The notes under the pieces were generated by a model, which searched no databases, had not been told where the DNA came from, and saw only the letters and a list, made by a program, of their open reading frames with translations. This document shows positions 28,355-36,555 of a stretch of DNA of 64,000 nucleotides, piece by piece (within the stretch, counting starts at the first letter, position 1; every line of letters starts with the position of its first letter). The stretch is taken from contig NZ_CP139478.1 of the NCBI RefSeq assembly GCF_034259105.1, forward strand, positions 1,911,001 through 1,975,000, given 5' to 3'. The translations under genes and the position numbers were made by a program. This DNA comes from Limosilactobacillus reuteri. GTDB taxonomy: Bacteria; Bacillota; Bacilli; Lactobacillales; Lactobacillaceae.

Positions 28355-29380
28355 ATGTCAAAAGTCCTTGCTGCTGCTTTAGGTGCTGCTGGTGCATTAG
28401 CTGTTGCTAACACTGCAAGTGCTGACACACAAGTTCAAGTACAATCAGGAGATACAGTATGGGGATTCGCTCAACAATACGCTACTACTGTTGATTCAAT
28501 TTCTACTGCTAACCAATTAGCTGACCCTAACGTAATTTACGTTGGTCAACAATTAGTTATTCCATCTTCTGCTATCAGTACTGCTTCTGCTGCCGCAACT
28601 GTTGCTGCACCTACTGCAACTGATAACGCTACTGCTAGTCAAGCAGCCGTTGAAACTACTGAAACAACTGCTGCATCAACTACACCAGCTGTTTCTACCA
28701 CAAACGCAAGCAACGTAGCCGACCAAGCACAACCAACAACAGTCGTATCTGCTTCTGATAACAACACTGCTGCTCAAGTTAGTGTTGCATCCCAAGCTCC
28801 AGCCCAAGTAAGTGCTGCTTCTGCTACTATTAACGTTGCTCAAACTAGTGCTGCAAATACTAACAACAACGTTACTACTCTAGCGGCTACTACTAACACT
28901 GCAGCTCCAACACAAACTACATACGCTGCTACTGAAGCAGTTGCTACTCCACAAAGCAACACTACTGTTCAAAGTACTGCTGCTGTAACTGCTACTCCAG
29001 CAACTTCAACTGCCGCTGGCCAAGGTAATGGTTCTACTGCTAATGCGGTTGCCGTTGCTCAAGCACAAATTGGTACTCCATATGTTTGGGGTGGTAACCA
29101 ACCAGGCGGATTTGACTGCTCAGGATTAGTTCAATATGCATATGGTCTTGGTTCAAACTACCGGACTACTTACCAACAAACTAACCTTGGTACTCACCAA
29201 TACGATATCCAAAACGCTCAAAATGGTGACCTTTACTTCTGGGGTCCAGATAGTGCTCCTTACCACGTTGCAATCGCTACTGGTAATGGTGGTTACATCC
29301 AAGCTCCTACACCAGGTCAAAACGTTCAAACTGGTAACATCAACTACTACACTCCTAGTTTCTACATCAGCATGAACTAA
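28355..29380 (+). CDS. Secreted LysM-NlpC/P60 peptidoglycan hydrolase
   Basis: A 341-residue exported protein. It has a signal peptide (cleavage near TASA-DT), one LysM domain (residues ~26-71: VQSGDTVWGFAQQY through GQQLVIP), a long Ala/Thr/Ser/Gln-rich linker (~75-225) and a C-terminal NlpC/P60 endopeptidase with catalytic Cys in PGGFDCSGLV and His in PYHVAI. It probably cuts cell-wall stem peptides. The first ATG is 28355, but the only good ribosome site (AGGAG at 28323-28327) is 27 bases away, and the codon at the right distance is ATC 28337 (ATC GCT AAG AAA AAA ACA ATG). A non-AUG start or a mutated ATG is therefore possible. Confidence 0.88.
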   Translation: MSKVLAAALGAAGALAVANTASADTQVQVQSGDTVWGFAQQYATTVDSISTANQLADPNVIYVGQQLVIPSSAISTASAAATVAAPTATDNATASQAAVETTETTAASTTPAVSTTNASNVADQAQPTTVVSASDNNTAAQVSVASQAPAQVSAASATINVAQTSAANTNNNVTTLAATTNTAAPTQTTYAATEAVATPQSNTTVQSTAAVTATPATSTAAGQGNGSTANAVAVAQAQIGTPYVWGGNQPGGFDCSGLVQYAYGLGSNYRTTYQQTNLGTHQYDIQNAQNGDLYFWGPDSAPYHVAIATGNGGYIQAPTPGQNVQTGNINYYTPSFYISMN

Positions 29381-29401
29381 GATACGAGTAGTATGATTAT
29401 T

Positions 29402-29441
29402 GAGTAAGATAGAGGATTCTCTTCTACCTTACTCTTTTTTC
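29402..29441 (+). terminator. Terminator after the NlpC/P60 gene
   Basis: GAGTAAG (29402-29408) pairs with CTTACTC (29428-29434), with an inner AGAGGATTCTCT, and TTTTTT follows. Confidence 0.8.
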
Positions 29442-29463
29442 TTAGCAAATTTTAATAATTATA

Positions 29464-29492
29464 TTGACAGTTTTATTATCATTAGTTATACT
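29464..29492 (+). promoter_or_regulatory. Consensus sigma-A promoter of the Trp transporter operon
   Basis: TTGACA (29464-29469) and TATACT (29487-29492) with exactly 17 bases between. The transcript start would fall near 29499, ~255 bases before trpX. Confidence 0.85.
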
Positions 29493-29525
29493 TAACAACA
29501 ATCAATTATGTAAGGAGTAAGTATA

Positions 29526-29576
29526 ATGAACGTATATCAAACTATCAACGTTAATACTCGTTGGCAAAGCCGGTAG
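29526..29576 (+). CDS. Candidate Trp leader peptide
   Basis: A 16-codon ORF, MNVYQTINVNTRWQSR, with AAGGAG eight bases before ATG and a single Trp codon (TGG at 29562-29564) near the end. The stop codon TAG lies directly before a strong hairpin, and the last codons overlap a GCCGG arm that can pair downstream. The position between promoter and tandem terminators of a tryptophan-uptake operon suggests ribosome-mediated attenuation. Translation has not been shown. Confidence 0.6.
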   Translation: MNVYQTINVNTRWQSR

Positions 29577-29731
29577 TTCAGGTTGTTTCGTCATGGATGC
29601 GACCTGAAGAACAGATTGCATCTGTGCCGGCTGAGTTTGATGTTCATTTCAGTCCGCATGGATCCACATGCGGACTTTTATTTTGTCTTTCAAAAAGCGG
29701 GGGTCCGTCATGTGGGCTCTCGTTTTTTTAT
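29569..29731 (+). promoter_or_regulatory. Leader structures with two terminators before trpX
   Basis: GCCGG (29569-29573, inside the leader ORF) can pair with CCGGC (29627-29631), enclosing stems TTCAGGT/ACCTGAA (29577-29583/29602-29608) and ACAGAT/ATCTGT (29611-29616/29620-29625). Terminator 1 is AGTCCGCATG/CATGCGGACT (29651-29676), then TTTATTTT. Terminator 2 spans 29692-29729, a ~15-bp helix with G-T pairs ending in seven T residues. Confidence 0.7.
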
Positions 29732-29754
29732 TATTTTGTGAGGTGAGATTTTAG

Positions 29755-30750
29755 ATGAAAAGAATGTATAGTTTAATTGCAATTATTATCGCTTTCCTTT
29801 GTTTCGCATTCTTTAGAGAAAACAATGGATTCGTAACTAAGCAACGAATTCCAAAAGTTGGTGTATTAACCTTGATGCACCACCCAGCGTTAGATGAAAT
29901 TTACAAAGGATACGTCGATGAATTAGCAAAGGAAGGTTACCACAACGGTAAGAATATCAAGATTGAGTATCAAAACGCGAATGGTGACCAAAGTAATCTT
30001 AAAACAATGGCTTCAAAGCTCGTTGATGATAACTCAACTGTTCTTTTTGGAATTACGACTCCTGCTGCTCAAGCATTAGCTAATTCTACTACCAAAACAC
30101 CAATTGTACTTGGCGCTGTTACTGATCCAAAAGCAGCTGGCCTAGTTAAAAATAATCAACACCCTGGCGGCAATATCACCGGAGTATCTGACCAAGCACC
30201 AATTCACGAACAACTCAATTTGATCAAGCAATTCATGCCGCGAATGAAAACACTGGGAGTCATCTATACTTCAAGTGATGCTTCAGCAGTAGCTGGTTAC
30301 CACCAAATCAAACGTGAATGTCGCAAGATGAATATTAACTTAAAGGCCTATTCAATTGCCAACAGTAACGACTTAAATCAGGTCTCCGAACAAATGCTTA
30401 GTCAGGTTGATGCAGTAATTGTACCAACAGATAATACGATCGCTGGGGCAATGCAAACCTTAGTTAAGAATGCCGATGCCGCTAACAAACCAGTCTTCCC
30501 AGCAACTGACACAATGGTTAAACAAGGTGGCGTTGCAACTTACAGTGTTAACCAGCGTGCTCTAGGTGTCCAAGGCGCAAAGATGACGGTCGCAATCCTC
30601 AAAGGCAAGTCAAAGCCAGCTGATACCCCAATTAAATACATGAAGCATGGGACTCCTGTTCTCAACATTAAGCAGGCTCGAAAACTTAATTTACAAATTC
30701 CCGCTCAATTTGAAAGGGATGCAGAAGCGAAAGGAGAGATTTACAAATGA
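29755..30750 (+). CDS. trpX: Tryptophan ABC transporter substrate-binding protein
   Basis: A 331-residue protein of the ABC_sub_bind family (TrpX type). An N-terminal hydrophobic segment (residues ~5-20) without a lipobox Cys anchors or exports it; the rest is the two-lobed binding domain (VGVLTLMHHPALDEIYKGY, ITTPAAQALAN, LGAVTDPKAAGLV, GVIYTSSDASAV). It is the first gene of a three-gene operon, and the permease start overlaps its stop. The tryptophan assignment rests on family and on the Trp-codon leader, not on binding-site proof. Confidence 0.82.
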   Translation: MKRMYSLIAIIIAFLCFAFFRENNGFVTKQRIPKVGVLTLMHHPALDEIYKGYVDELAKEGYHNGKNIKIEYQNANGDQSNLKTMASKLVDDNSTVLFGITTPAAQALANSTTKTPIVLGAVTDPKAAGLVKNNQHPGGNITGVSDQAPIHEQLNLIKQFMPRMKTLGVIYTSSDASAVAGYHQIKRECRKMNINLKAYSIANSNDLNQVSEQMLSQVDAVIVPTDNTIAGAMQTLVKNADAANKPVFPATDTMVKQGGVATYSVNQRALGVQGAKMTVAILKGKSKPADTPIKYMKHGTPVLNIKQARKLNLQIPAQFERDAEAKGEIYK

Positions 30751-31646
30751 ATCTAATCGTATCGTCAATCGGTCAAGGACTATTATGGGCTTTACTTGGT
30801 CTTGGTCTTTACCTGACTTTTAGAATTCTTGATTTTGCTGATATGACTGTTGAAGGGACTTTCCCTCTTGGTGCTGCCAGTGCTGTTGCTGCAATCACAC
30901 ATGGCATTAATCCCTTTTTGGCAACTTTAATTGCGATTGGTGCGGGAATGCTCGCCGGCTTGATCACCGGGTTGCTCTACACTAAAGGAAAAATCCCAAG
31001 TTTATTAGCCGGAATTTTAACGATGACTGCCGCCTACTCTGTTAACCTCCGCATTATGGGTAAATCAAACGTTTCATTGCTTGGCCAAAAGACACTTTTT
31101 AGTGGGGAATTCATGCGAAGTCTGCCCCAATACTTTGATAGTGTCTTCTTGGGAATAGTTACGATTGCAATTATTACCGTAATCCTAGTCTTCTTCCTTT
31201 CAACTGACTATGGACAGGCTTTCATCGCGACTGGTGATAATCCTGTAATGGCCAAATCATTTGGGATTCATACCGACACAATGGTCATCATCGGCCTAAT
31301 GGTGTCAAACGGAATCGTTGGCCTTTGTGGGGCATTGATTGCTCAAAACAATGGGTATGCTGATATTAATATGGGAATTGGGACGATTGTTATCGCCCTT
31401 GCCTCAATCATTATTGGTGAAATAGCCTTTGGTGAATTAACGCTTAACCAGCGACTTGTAGCCGTTACTCTTGGTAGTATCATTTACCGAATCATCTTAC
31501 TTGCCGTGCTACAACTTGGTTTCTCTGCCAACGACCTCAACCTTATCTCCTCCGTTGTTCTTGCAATCTGCATGATGTTGCCACAACTTGAAGAACGCAT
31601 TCACCTAAAAAAGCCAATTTTGAAAGGAGTCCGGCCTCATGAATAA
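30747..31646 (+). CDS. trpY: ABC transporter permease (TrpY type)
   Basis: A 299-residue integral membrane permease of the branched-chain/LivH superfamily with ~8-9 spans. It starts with SSIGQGLLWALLGLGLYLTFRILDFADMTVEG, the usual opening of this family, and carries the conserved GTLYTKGKIPSLLAGILT-like region. It overlaps trpX by four bases and trpZ by eight, so the three are co-translated. It forms the membrane channel for the presumed tryptophan importer. Confidence 0.85.
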   Translation: MNLIVSSIGQGLLWALLGLGLYLTFRILDFADMTVEGTFPLGAASAVAAITHGINPFLATLIAIGAGMLAGLITGLLYTKGKIPSLLAGILTMTAAYSVNLRIMGKSNVSLLGQKTLFSGEFMRSLPQYFDSVFLGIVTIAIITVILVFFLSTDYGQAFIATGDNPVMAKSFGIHTDTMVIIGLMVSNGIVGLCGALIAQNNGYADINMGIGTIVIALASIIIGEIAFGELTLNQRLVAVTLGSIIYRIILLAVLQLGFSANDLNLISSVVLAICMMLPQLEERIHLKKPILKGVRPHE

Positions 31647-32403
31647 ACCTATTTTAGAATTGCAAGGCGTCAAAACCATTGTTAATAAGGGCACATCTAG
31701 TGAAACGACTATTCTTAAGGGCTTAAACCTTAAAATTAATGAGGGAGACTTCATTACAATCGTTGGAACGAATGGTGCCGGTAAATCGACTCTTTTTAAT
31801 GTCATTGGTGGAAACCTGCACGCTGACGAAGGAAAAATTTTGCATAATGGACAAGATATTACCAATACGACAGAAGAACAGCGAACAGCTTTCCTATCCC
31901 GTGTTTTTCAAGATCCAAAATTGGGAACGGCTGCGCGAATGACAGTTGCTGAAAATATGTTGTTAGCAACTAAGCGGGGTGAGCGTCGCCATCTTATTCC
32001 TCGGAAGCTCAAAAGTAACATGGAACGTTTCACCAAGCTAGCTACAACAATGAATAACGGCCTCGAAAATCGTATGAATACAGCCACCGGCGCCCTTTCA
32101 GGAGGACAACGGCAAGCATTAAGTTTTTTAATGGCAACAATCAAACGACCTGATATTATTTTGCTGGATGAACACACTGCTGCTCTTGACCCGCACACAA
32201 GTCTAAATTTATTACACGCTACTAATGAACGGATCACTAAAGATCATTTAACCGCTCTAATGATTACCCATAACCTTGAAGATGCCTTAGAGTATGGGAA
32301 TCGTCTACTCGTGCTTAAAGATGGTGAAATCAAAGCAGATGTTAATGCAGAGCAACGAAAATCGCTTACCCCTGAGAAACTTTATACTTATTTTGAAGAT
32401 TAG
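31639..32403 (+). CDS. trpZ: ABC transporter ATP-binding protein (TrpZ type)
   Basis: A 254-residue ATPase. Motifs are Walker A GTNGAGKST (residues ~45-53), signature GALSGGQRQAL (~150), Walker B DIILLDEHTAALD and the H-loop ITHNLEDAL. The DEHTAALD form is typical of this importer subfamily. ATG 31639 overlaps the permease gene by eight bases. It is the last gene of the operon; no clear terminator separates it from the cadD promoter. Confidence 0.88.
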   Translation: MNKPILELQGVKTIVNKGTSSETTILKGLNLKINEGDFITIVGTNGAGKSTLFNVIGGNLHADEGKILHNGQDITNTTEEQRTAFLSRVFQDPKLGTAARMTVAENMLLATKRGERRHLIPRKLKSNMERFTKLATTMNNGLENRMNTATGALSGGQRQALSFLMATIKRPDIILLDEHTAALDPHTSLNLLHATNERITKDHLTALMITHNLEDALEYGNRLLVLKDGEIKADVNAEQRKSLTPEKLYTYFED

Positions 32404-32404
32404 T

Positions 32405-32445
32405 TTGACTATATACCACTTTCGATATATATTAAGTATATCGAA
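32405..32445 (+). promoter_or_regulatory. cadD promoter with overlapping operator palindrome
   Basis: TTGACT (32405-32410) and TATATT (32428-32433) are 17 bases apart. The -10 lies inside a palindrome, TTCGATATA (32421-32429) and TATATCGAA (32437-32445), well placed for steric repression. The ArsR-type protein at 34.2 kb is the likely binder. Confidence 0.65.
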
Positions 32446-32468
32446 TTTGATATATAGGAGACCTAATT

Positions 32469-33032
32469 ATGAATTGGTGGATTATTTTTATCACATTTCT
32501 TGCCGTAAACCTCGATTTCTTTTTTATTTTAATCTTTTTACTCGAAAGGTATAACCTTCGTGATGCAATCATTGGCTATCTTGGCGCCCTTCTTGTTCTG
32601 GTTACCATCAGCTTTTTACTAGGAAAAACACTCGCCATTTTCCTCCCTGAATGGATTTTGGGAATACTGGGGATTCTGCCAATTTACATGGCTCTCCATG
32701 ACAACGATGAAGATCCAACTCATACCAAAAAGCATGGTCCAATTATTACCACCTTAATAACCTATCTGGCAGTCTGCACTGGTTGCAACCTCTCAATTTT
32801 CTTACCAATTTTAACGAATCTTACCTTCCAACAATTTACTCAGGCACTTCTTTTTATTGCAGTCCTTTCAATTGCGATTGTGATTCTCATTAAAGGAATT
32901 GGTAATATTCCACTAATCAAGCAAACAATGCAACGTTATAGCGAAAGCTTAATGAAAGTCATTTATATCGGTGTTGGTTGTTATGTTTTTGGGGATAGTG
33001 GATTAATTACCCACCTTATCCACCTTCTTTAG
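32469..33032 (+). CDS. cadD: CadD-family cadmium resistance transporter
   Basis: A 187-residue membrane protein with ~5-6 spans, of the CadD family (Staphylococcus-type cadmium resistance, LysE-like fold). Motifs include an N-terminal FITFLAVNLDFFFIL, the loop GILPIYMALHD and VCTGCNLSIFLPI with Cys residues. It probably exports Cd2+ or related metals. TAGGAG lies upstream of ATG 32469. In related bacteria cadD is directly followed by its ArsR/CadX regulator; here an IS30 element separates them. Confidence 0.87.
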   Translation: MNWWIIFITFLAVNLDFFFILIFLLERYNLRDAIIGYLGALLVLVTISFLLGKTLAIFLPEWILGILGILPIYMALHDNDEDPTHTKKHGPIITTLITYLAVCTGCNLSIFLPILTNLTFQQFTQALLFIAVLSIAIVILIKGIGNIPLIKQTMQRYSESLMKVIYIGVGCYVFGDSGLITHLIHLL

Positions 33033-33047
33033 TTTGGTATCCCGAAA

Positions 33048-34106
33048 TGTCAATTTAAGTTAGAAAGAAAATAGTTGCTCATCAGTGACGTAAGACATGA
33101 ATACTTCATATGGAGTTCGATAGCCTAGTGATTTACGGGGCAGGTTATTTCGCTTACTCATCAGTTGGGTTACCAATTCATCAGGAAGATTGCGGAAATC
33201 TAGCTGTTTCGTTAAGCCATCCCGGCGTAAAAGACCGTTGTTGTTTTCGTTCAGCCCTCGTTGATTGGGAGCACCAACCTCGGCAAAGTAAGTGTGAAGG
33301 TCAAATTGATTGGCAATCTCGCGCCAGCCGGCGAATTCTTTTCCGTTGTCAAAGGTAATCGATTTGAAGAAGTGCCGCGGGAATTTCCGAAGCCACTGAC
33401 TTAAGTGTTGGTTAATCGCATCAGCCGTCTTTTCGTGCACATTGAGTACAATTTCGACCTTCGATTGGCGTTCGGTCAGGGTCATTACCGCCCCTTGGTG
33501 CTTTTTGCCTTGGACGGTATCAGCTTCAAGGTGCCCAAATTCAGTGGCATAGTGCGGAAAGTCCTTGGCACGCTCGTGAATACTTCGCCCCAATTGGCCA
33601 GCCTTCCCACGGCGCTCGACATAGCCATTCGGGTGCCGCTTACCTCGCATCGGCAAGGAACGGACATCGAAGCCGAACTGGCCACGTTCAAACATCCGGT
33701 AAAGAGTTCGCCGGTTACAACTAATTGGGCGCTCAGCGCGCCCAATAATGGTATCAGGCGTCCACCCCTGGGCAATTTTGTCGTTGATATAAGTGAGTTC
33801 AGCCAGTGACAACTGAGTACGTTTTCGGCCACAACGTTGCTTATTGCGCATATAGTGATCTTGATAATCAGCAATTGAGGCACCGGTTTCCAGGTAACGA
33901 TAAACGCGATAAACGGTTTCGGCGCAACGGTTGATCATTTGGGCCACTCGGTACGCTTTAAGCTTTTGCACGAAAGAATGGGCGATGATTGTCAGCTCGT
34001 TTGTGGTAAGATGGGTGTAAGTCATTTGTGGTTTCCTTTCTTTTGTTTAGGGGTATTCAAAAGTCTACCACAAATGGCTTTTCTATTTTTCTAACTTAAT
34101 TTTACA
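33048..34106. mobile_element. IS30-family insertion sequence, type B
   Basis: A ~1059-bp element with imperfect inverted repeats sharing TTAAGTTAGAAA near both tips. Ends are placed at TGTCAATTT (left) and AATTTTACA (right), with an uncertainty of 1-2 bases. No convincing target repeat is visible beyond AA. Its coding region is clearly richer in G+C than the neighbours, pointing to import from another species. Confidence 0.85.
33060..34025 (-). CDS. IS30-family transposase (type B)
   Basis: A 321-residue DDE transposase, only distantly related to the type A proteins in this window. An N-terminal HTH (LTTNELTIIAHSFVQKLKAYRVAQMINR) is followed by the core with FGHLEADTVQGKK, SITFDNGKEF and GLNENNNGLLRR. 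The gene is intact and has a higher G+C content than the genes around it. ATG 34025 lies near the right end of the element. Confidence 0.92.
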   Translation of the reverse strand: MTYTHLTTNELTIIAHSFVQKLKAYRVAQMINRCAETVYRVYRYLETGASIADYQDHYMRNKQRCGRKRTQLSLAELTYINDKIAQGWTPDTIIGRAERPISCNRRTLYRMFERGQFGFDVRSLPMRGKRHPNGYVERRGKAGQLGRSIHERAKDFPHYATEFGHLEADTVQGKKHQGAVMTLTERQSKVEIVLNVHEKTADAINQHLSQWLRKFPRHFFKSITFDNGKEFAGWREIANQFDLHTYFAEVGAPNQRGLNENNNGLLRRDGLTKQLDFRNLPDELVTQLMSKRNNLPRKSLGYRTPYEVFMSYVTDEQLFSF

Positions 34107-34155
34107 AACGGCGTATAATAATTACTAAACCGATTAAAAGGAGGAGCAGCAACCA

Positions 34156-34488
34156 TTGTCTTCCACACAAGCCTTTATTGATGAAGCTGCTAAAATTTAT
34201 AAAGTCCTAAGCAATAGTACGCGTTTAAACATCTTATATTATCTTCGGCACTATGACGGTGAAGCTGATGTTAAAACAATCGTTAATGATCTTCATCTTG
34301 CACAACCGATCGTCTCAAAACAGCTCGGTATTTTATATCGTTATCAGTTAGTCATTCGCCATAAAGAAGGGACACGCGTTTACTATGCTTTAGATGATCC
34401 TCATGTTATTGAAATGATTGATGACATGCTAAAACACGTTAAACACGAAATAAAGGGCGAACCACATCCTCGAAATTTATATAAATAA
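34156..34488 (+). CDS. ArsR/SmtB-family metal-responsive repressor
   Basis: A 110-residue winged-helix protein of the ArsR family (CadC/CadX type). The recognition helix lies in VKTIVNDLHLAQPIVSKQLGILYRYQLV, and the wing in RHKEGTRVYYALDD. No clear cysteine metal site is present; acidic and His residues at the C-terminus (DPHVIEMIDDMLKHVKHEIKGE) resemble the alpha-5 site used by CzrA/SmtB for Zn or Co. TTG 34156 is the likely start behind GGAGGAG. It should repress cadD; the IS30 between them may have cut co-transcription. Confidence 0.85.
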   Translation: MSSTQAFIDEAAKIYKVLSNSTRLNILYYLRHYDGEADVKTIVNDLHLAQPIVSKQLGILYRYQLVIRHKEGTRVYYALDDPHVIEMIDDMLKHVKHEIKGEPHPRNLYK

Positions 34489-34539
34489 AGAGTGAACAGG
34501 AAACAATCAACAAAGATTATTCTCTATTCACTCTTTTTG
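34487..34539. terminator. Terminator after the ArsR gene
   Basis: AAAGAGTGAA (34487-34496) pairs with TTCACTCTTT (34527-34536). It overlaps the ArsR stop codon and also faces the surface-protein remnant on the other strand. Confidence 0.75.
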
Positions 34540-34546
34540 TTATTAA

Positions 34547-34730
34547 TTATTTTTCACTCTTCCGTTTTCCAAAACCAAAGAGACTAGCAAAGGCAGTTAC
34601 AAGACCTAAACCAATAACTACTGTTGAATTTTGATTACCAGTTTGAGGACGCTTATTATTTGGTTCTTCATCTTTAGTATATTTGACAACATACTAAAGG
34701 TTTTCGCCGCCAGAATTAATTGCTTTTGTT
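34547..34730 (-). pseudogene. C-terminal stub of a sortase-anchored surface protein
   Basis: The minus strand encodes NSGGENL-stop-YVVKYTKDEEPNNK, then RPQTG, a hydrophobic span (TVVIGLGLVTAFASLFGF) and the basic tail GKRKSEK. This is a cell-wall sorting signal whose LPQTG has become RPQTG, and an in-frame TAG (34694-34696) lies upstream. No N-terminal part is present. The rest of 34731-34845 shows nothing coding. Confidence 0.7.
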
Positions 34731-34845
34731 AGCTACAGTTAACCATTTTAAACTTTTGTACAAAAAATTAATGAAATAATCAATCTTTCACTTTATAGCT
34801 TGACTAGCGTAGAATGATTAGCAGATTGTTAAAAGGAGATTTAAA

Positions 34846-36168
34846 ATGGACGAGCTATTTGAACATTCTTCAATCAAGCGAGCATACTTTACGCTGGCTT
34901 TACCTGTTGTGTTAAGCATGGCTGTAACCTTGATTTATAACATGGTTGATACTTTTTTCGTGGCTAAAACCGGAAACCCCAATTTAGTTGCCGGCGTTTC
35001 CCAGGGAGCACCGATTTTTACGTTAATGATTGCTCTTGGGGATATCTTTGGTCTTGGCGGAAGCTCAGTTATTTCTCGCTTATTTGGTGAGCACCGTGAT
35101 AAATTAGCACGTTTTGTCAGTGGCTATTGCTTCTATGCACCGATTATTTGTGGAATCATCGTAACTGCAATAATGATTATCTTTCAAACACCAATTTTAC
35201 ATTTATTGGGTGCTTCTCCTGCCACTTGGAAATATGCACGTGAATATTACTTGGTGATCGCTTGGGGTGCGGTTTTCATCATTTTTGGCCTTTCACCAAC
35301 TAATATTTTACGAACAGAAGGGCTGGCCATTCAGTCGATGATCGCTAGTATGGTAGGGACTGGAATTAATATTGTCTTAAATCCGATCTTTATTTTCACG
35401 TGTGGGCTCGGCGCTGCTGGTTCCGCACTAGCCACTGTAACAAGTGCTGTTATTGGCGATATTTTAATGATTTATTATTTGGAAACAAAGAGTAAAAAGC
35501 TGACGACTTCAATTCATGAAACAAAAATCGGCTGGAAACTCCAATTTGAAATCTACGCTATCGGAATCCCGGCCTCGGTTACTAACATTATGGCAACGTT
35601 TGCGGTTGCGTTAACTAATCGTTACTTGATTGTTCATGGCGCGGATAGTGTAGCTGCCATGGGGATTGCGATGAAAGCAAATATGATCATTAATATGGTA
35701 ATGGTTGGTTTTGCATTTGGCGCGCAACCCTTGATCGGATATGTATATGGCGCTAAAGACGAGCAGCGATTTAACAAAGTTGTCAAATTTGATATTCAAG
35801 TCGTTGCTAGTCTTGCCTTAATTCTCACTATTATTCTTTTCATTTTTGCTCCCCAGGTTATTCGTATTTTCATGAATGATTCCCAAATAGTAAAAGAAGG
35901 GGCCTTGATGCTACGTTGGCTATCAATTTCGACAACTCTTGCTGGTATCATTCTTGTTTTTACAACCATGTTCCAATCAATGTGAAAAGCAACTCCTGCA
36001 TTTTGGCTCTCATTCTGTCGTCAGGGATTGATTTTCGGAGTAGTGATTAGTGTTTCCGCAAAATTATTTGGTTATACTGGAATTATTGCTGCTCAAGCTA
36101 TTTCTGATTGCTTAACCTTTGTTCTGGCGCTCATTTTCTTCTATTGTTATCGTCCCCATTTTAAATAA
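34846..36168 (+). pseudogene. MATE-family efflux transporter with in-frame stop
   Basis: A multidrug/toxin extrusion carrier of 440 codons (~12 spans) beginning MDELFEHSSIKRAYFTLALPVVLSM. TGA at 35983-35985 follows FQSM, where relatives continue FQSxWKA, so TGG to TGA is likely. The same frame continues KATPAFWLSFCRQG to TAA 36166. The truncated 379-residue form lacks the last two spans. AAAGGAG lies before ATG 34846. Probably inactive. Confidence 0.87.
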
Positions 36169-36185
36169 AATAGATTTAGACAGAT

Positions 36186-36234
36186 AAAAAAAGCCTCTAC
36201 CGTTCAAATTTTTCAAACGTTAGAAGCTTTTTTA
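36186..36234. terminator. Bidirectional terminator between the MATE gene and trxA
   Basis: AAAAAAGC and GCTTTTTT flank imperfectly paired arms TCTAxCGTT/AACGxTAGA. It serves both convergent units. Confidence 0.8.
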
Positions 36235-36236
36235 AT

Positions 36237-36554
36237 TTATTCAGTTATTTTTCGTTCAAAATAATGAGCTAGTTTAGCCTCTGGATAATATCCAGTTACC
36301 TTTTCTTTCGCCTGTCCATCCCTAAAAATGACCAGACTTGGGACACTCATTACTTTATACCGTTGTGCAATTTCTTGATTTCCATCAACATTCATCCGCA
36401 CAAACTTGATTTTATCGCCGTATTGTTTTTCAAGCTTCTGCATAGCTGGTTCCATCATTTTACATGGACCACACCATGGTGCCCAAAAATCAACAACCGT
36501 CATTGAGCCTTGAACATCCTTATCAAAGGTCTCAGCTGTTGCATCAATTGCCAT
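36237..36554 (-). CDS. trxA: Thioredoxin
   Basis: A 105-residue thioredoxin with the redox site WAPWCGPC (residues ~26-33) and the cis-Pro loop VMSVPSLVIF. It reduces cytoplasmic disulfides. It follows the TerC-family gene by one base, so the two are coupled. It is probably a secondary thioredoxin, since the main lactobacillus trxA usually stands with uvrC/mutS genes; that is inference only. Confidence 0.93.
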   Translation of the reverse strand: MAIDATAETFDKDVQGSMTVVDFWAPWCGPCKMMEPAMQKLEKQYGDKIKFVRMNVDGNQEIAQRYKVMSVPSLVIFRDGQAKEKVTGYYPEAKLAHYFERKITE

Positions 36555-36555
36555 T

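Noticed and set aside
28600..29040. Tandem repeat array or CRISPR-like repeats
   Set aside because: This is the low-complexity Ala/Thr/Ser/Gln linker of the LysM-NlpC/P60 protein, with no fixed repeat unit or spacers.
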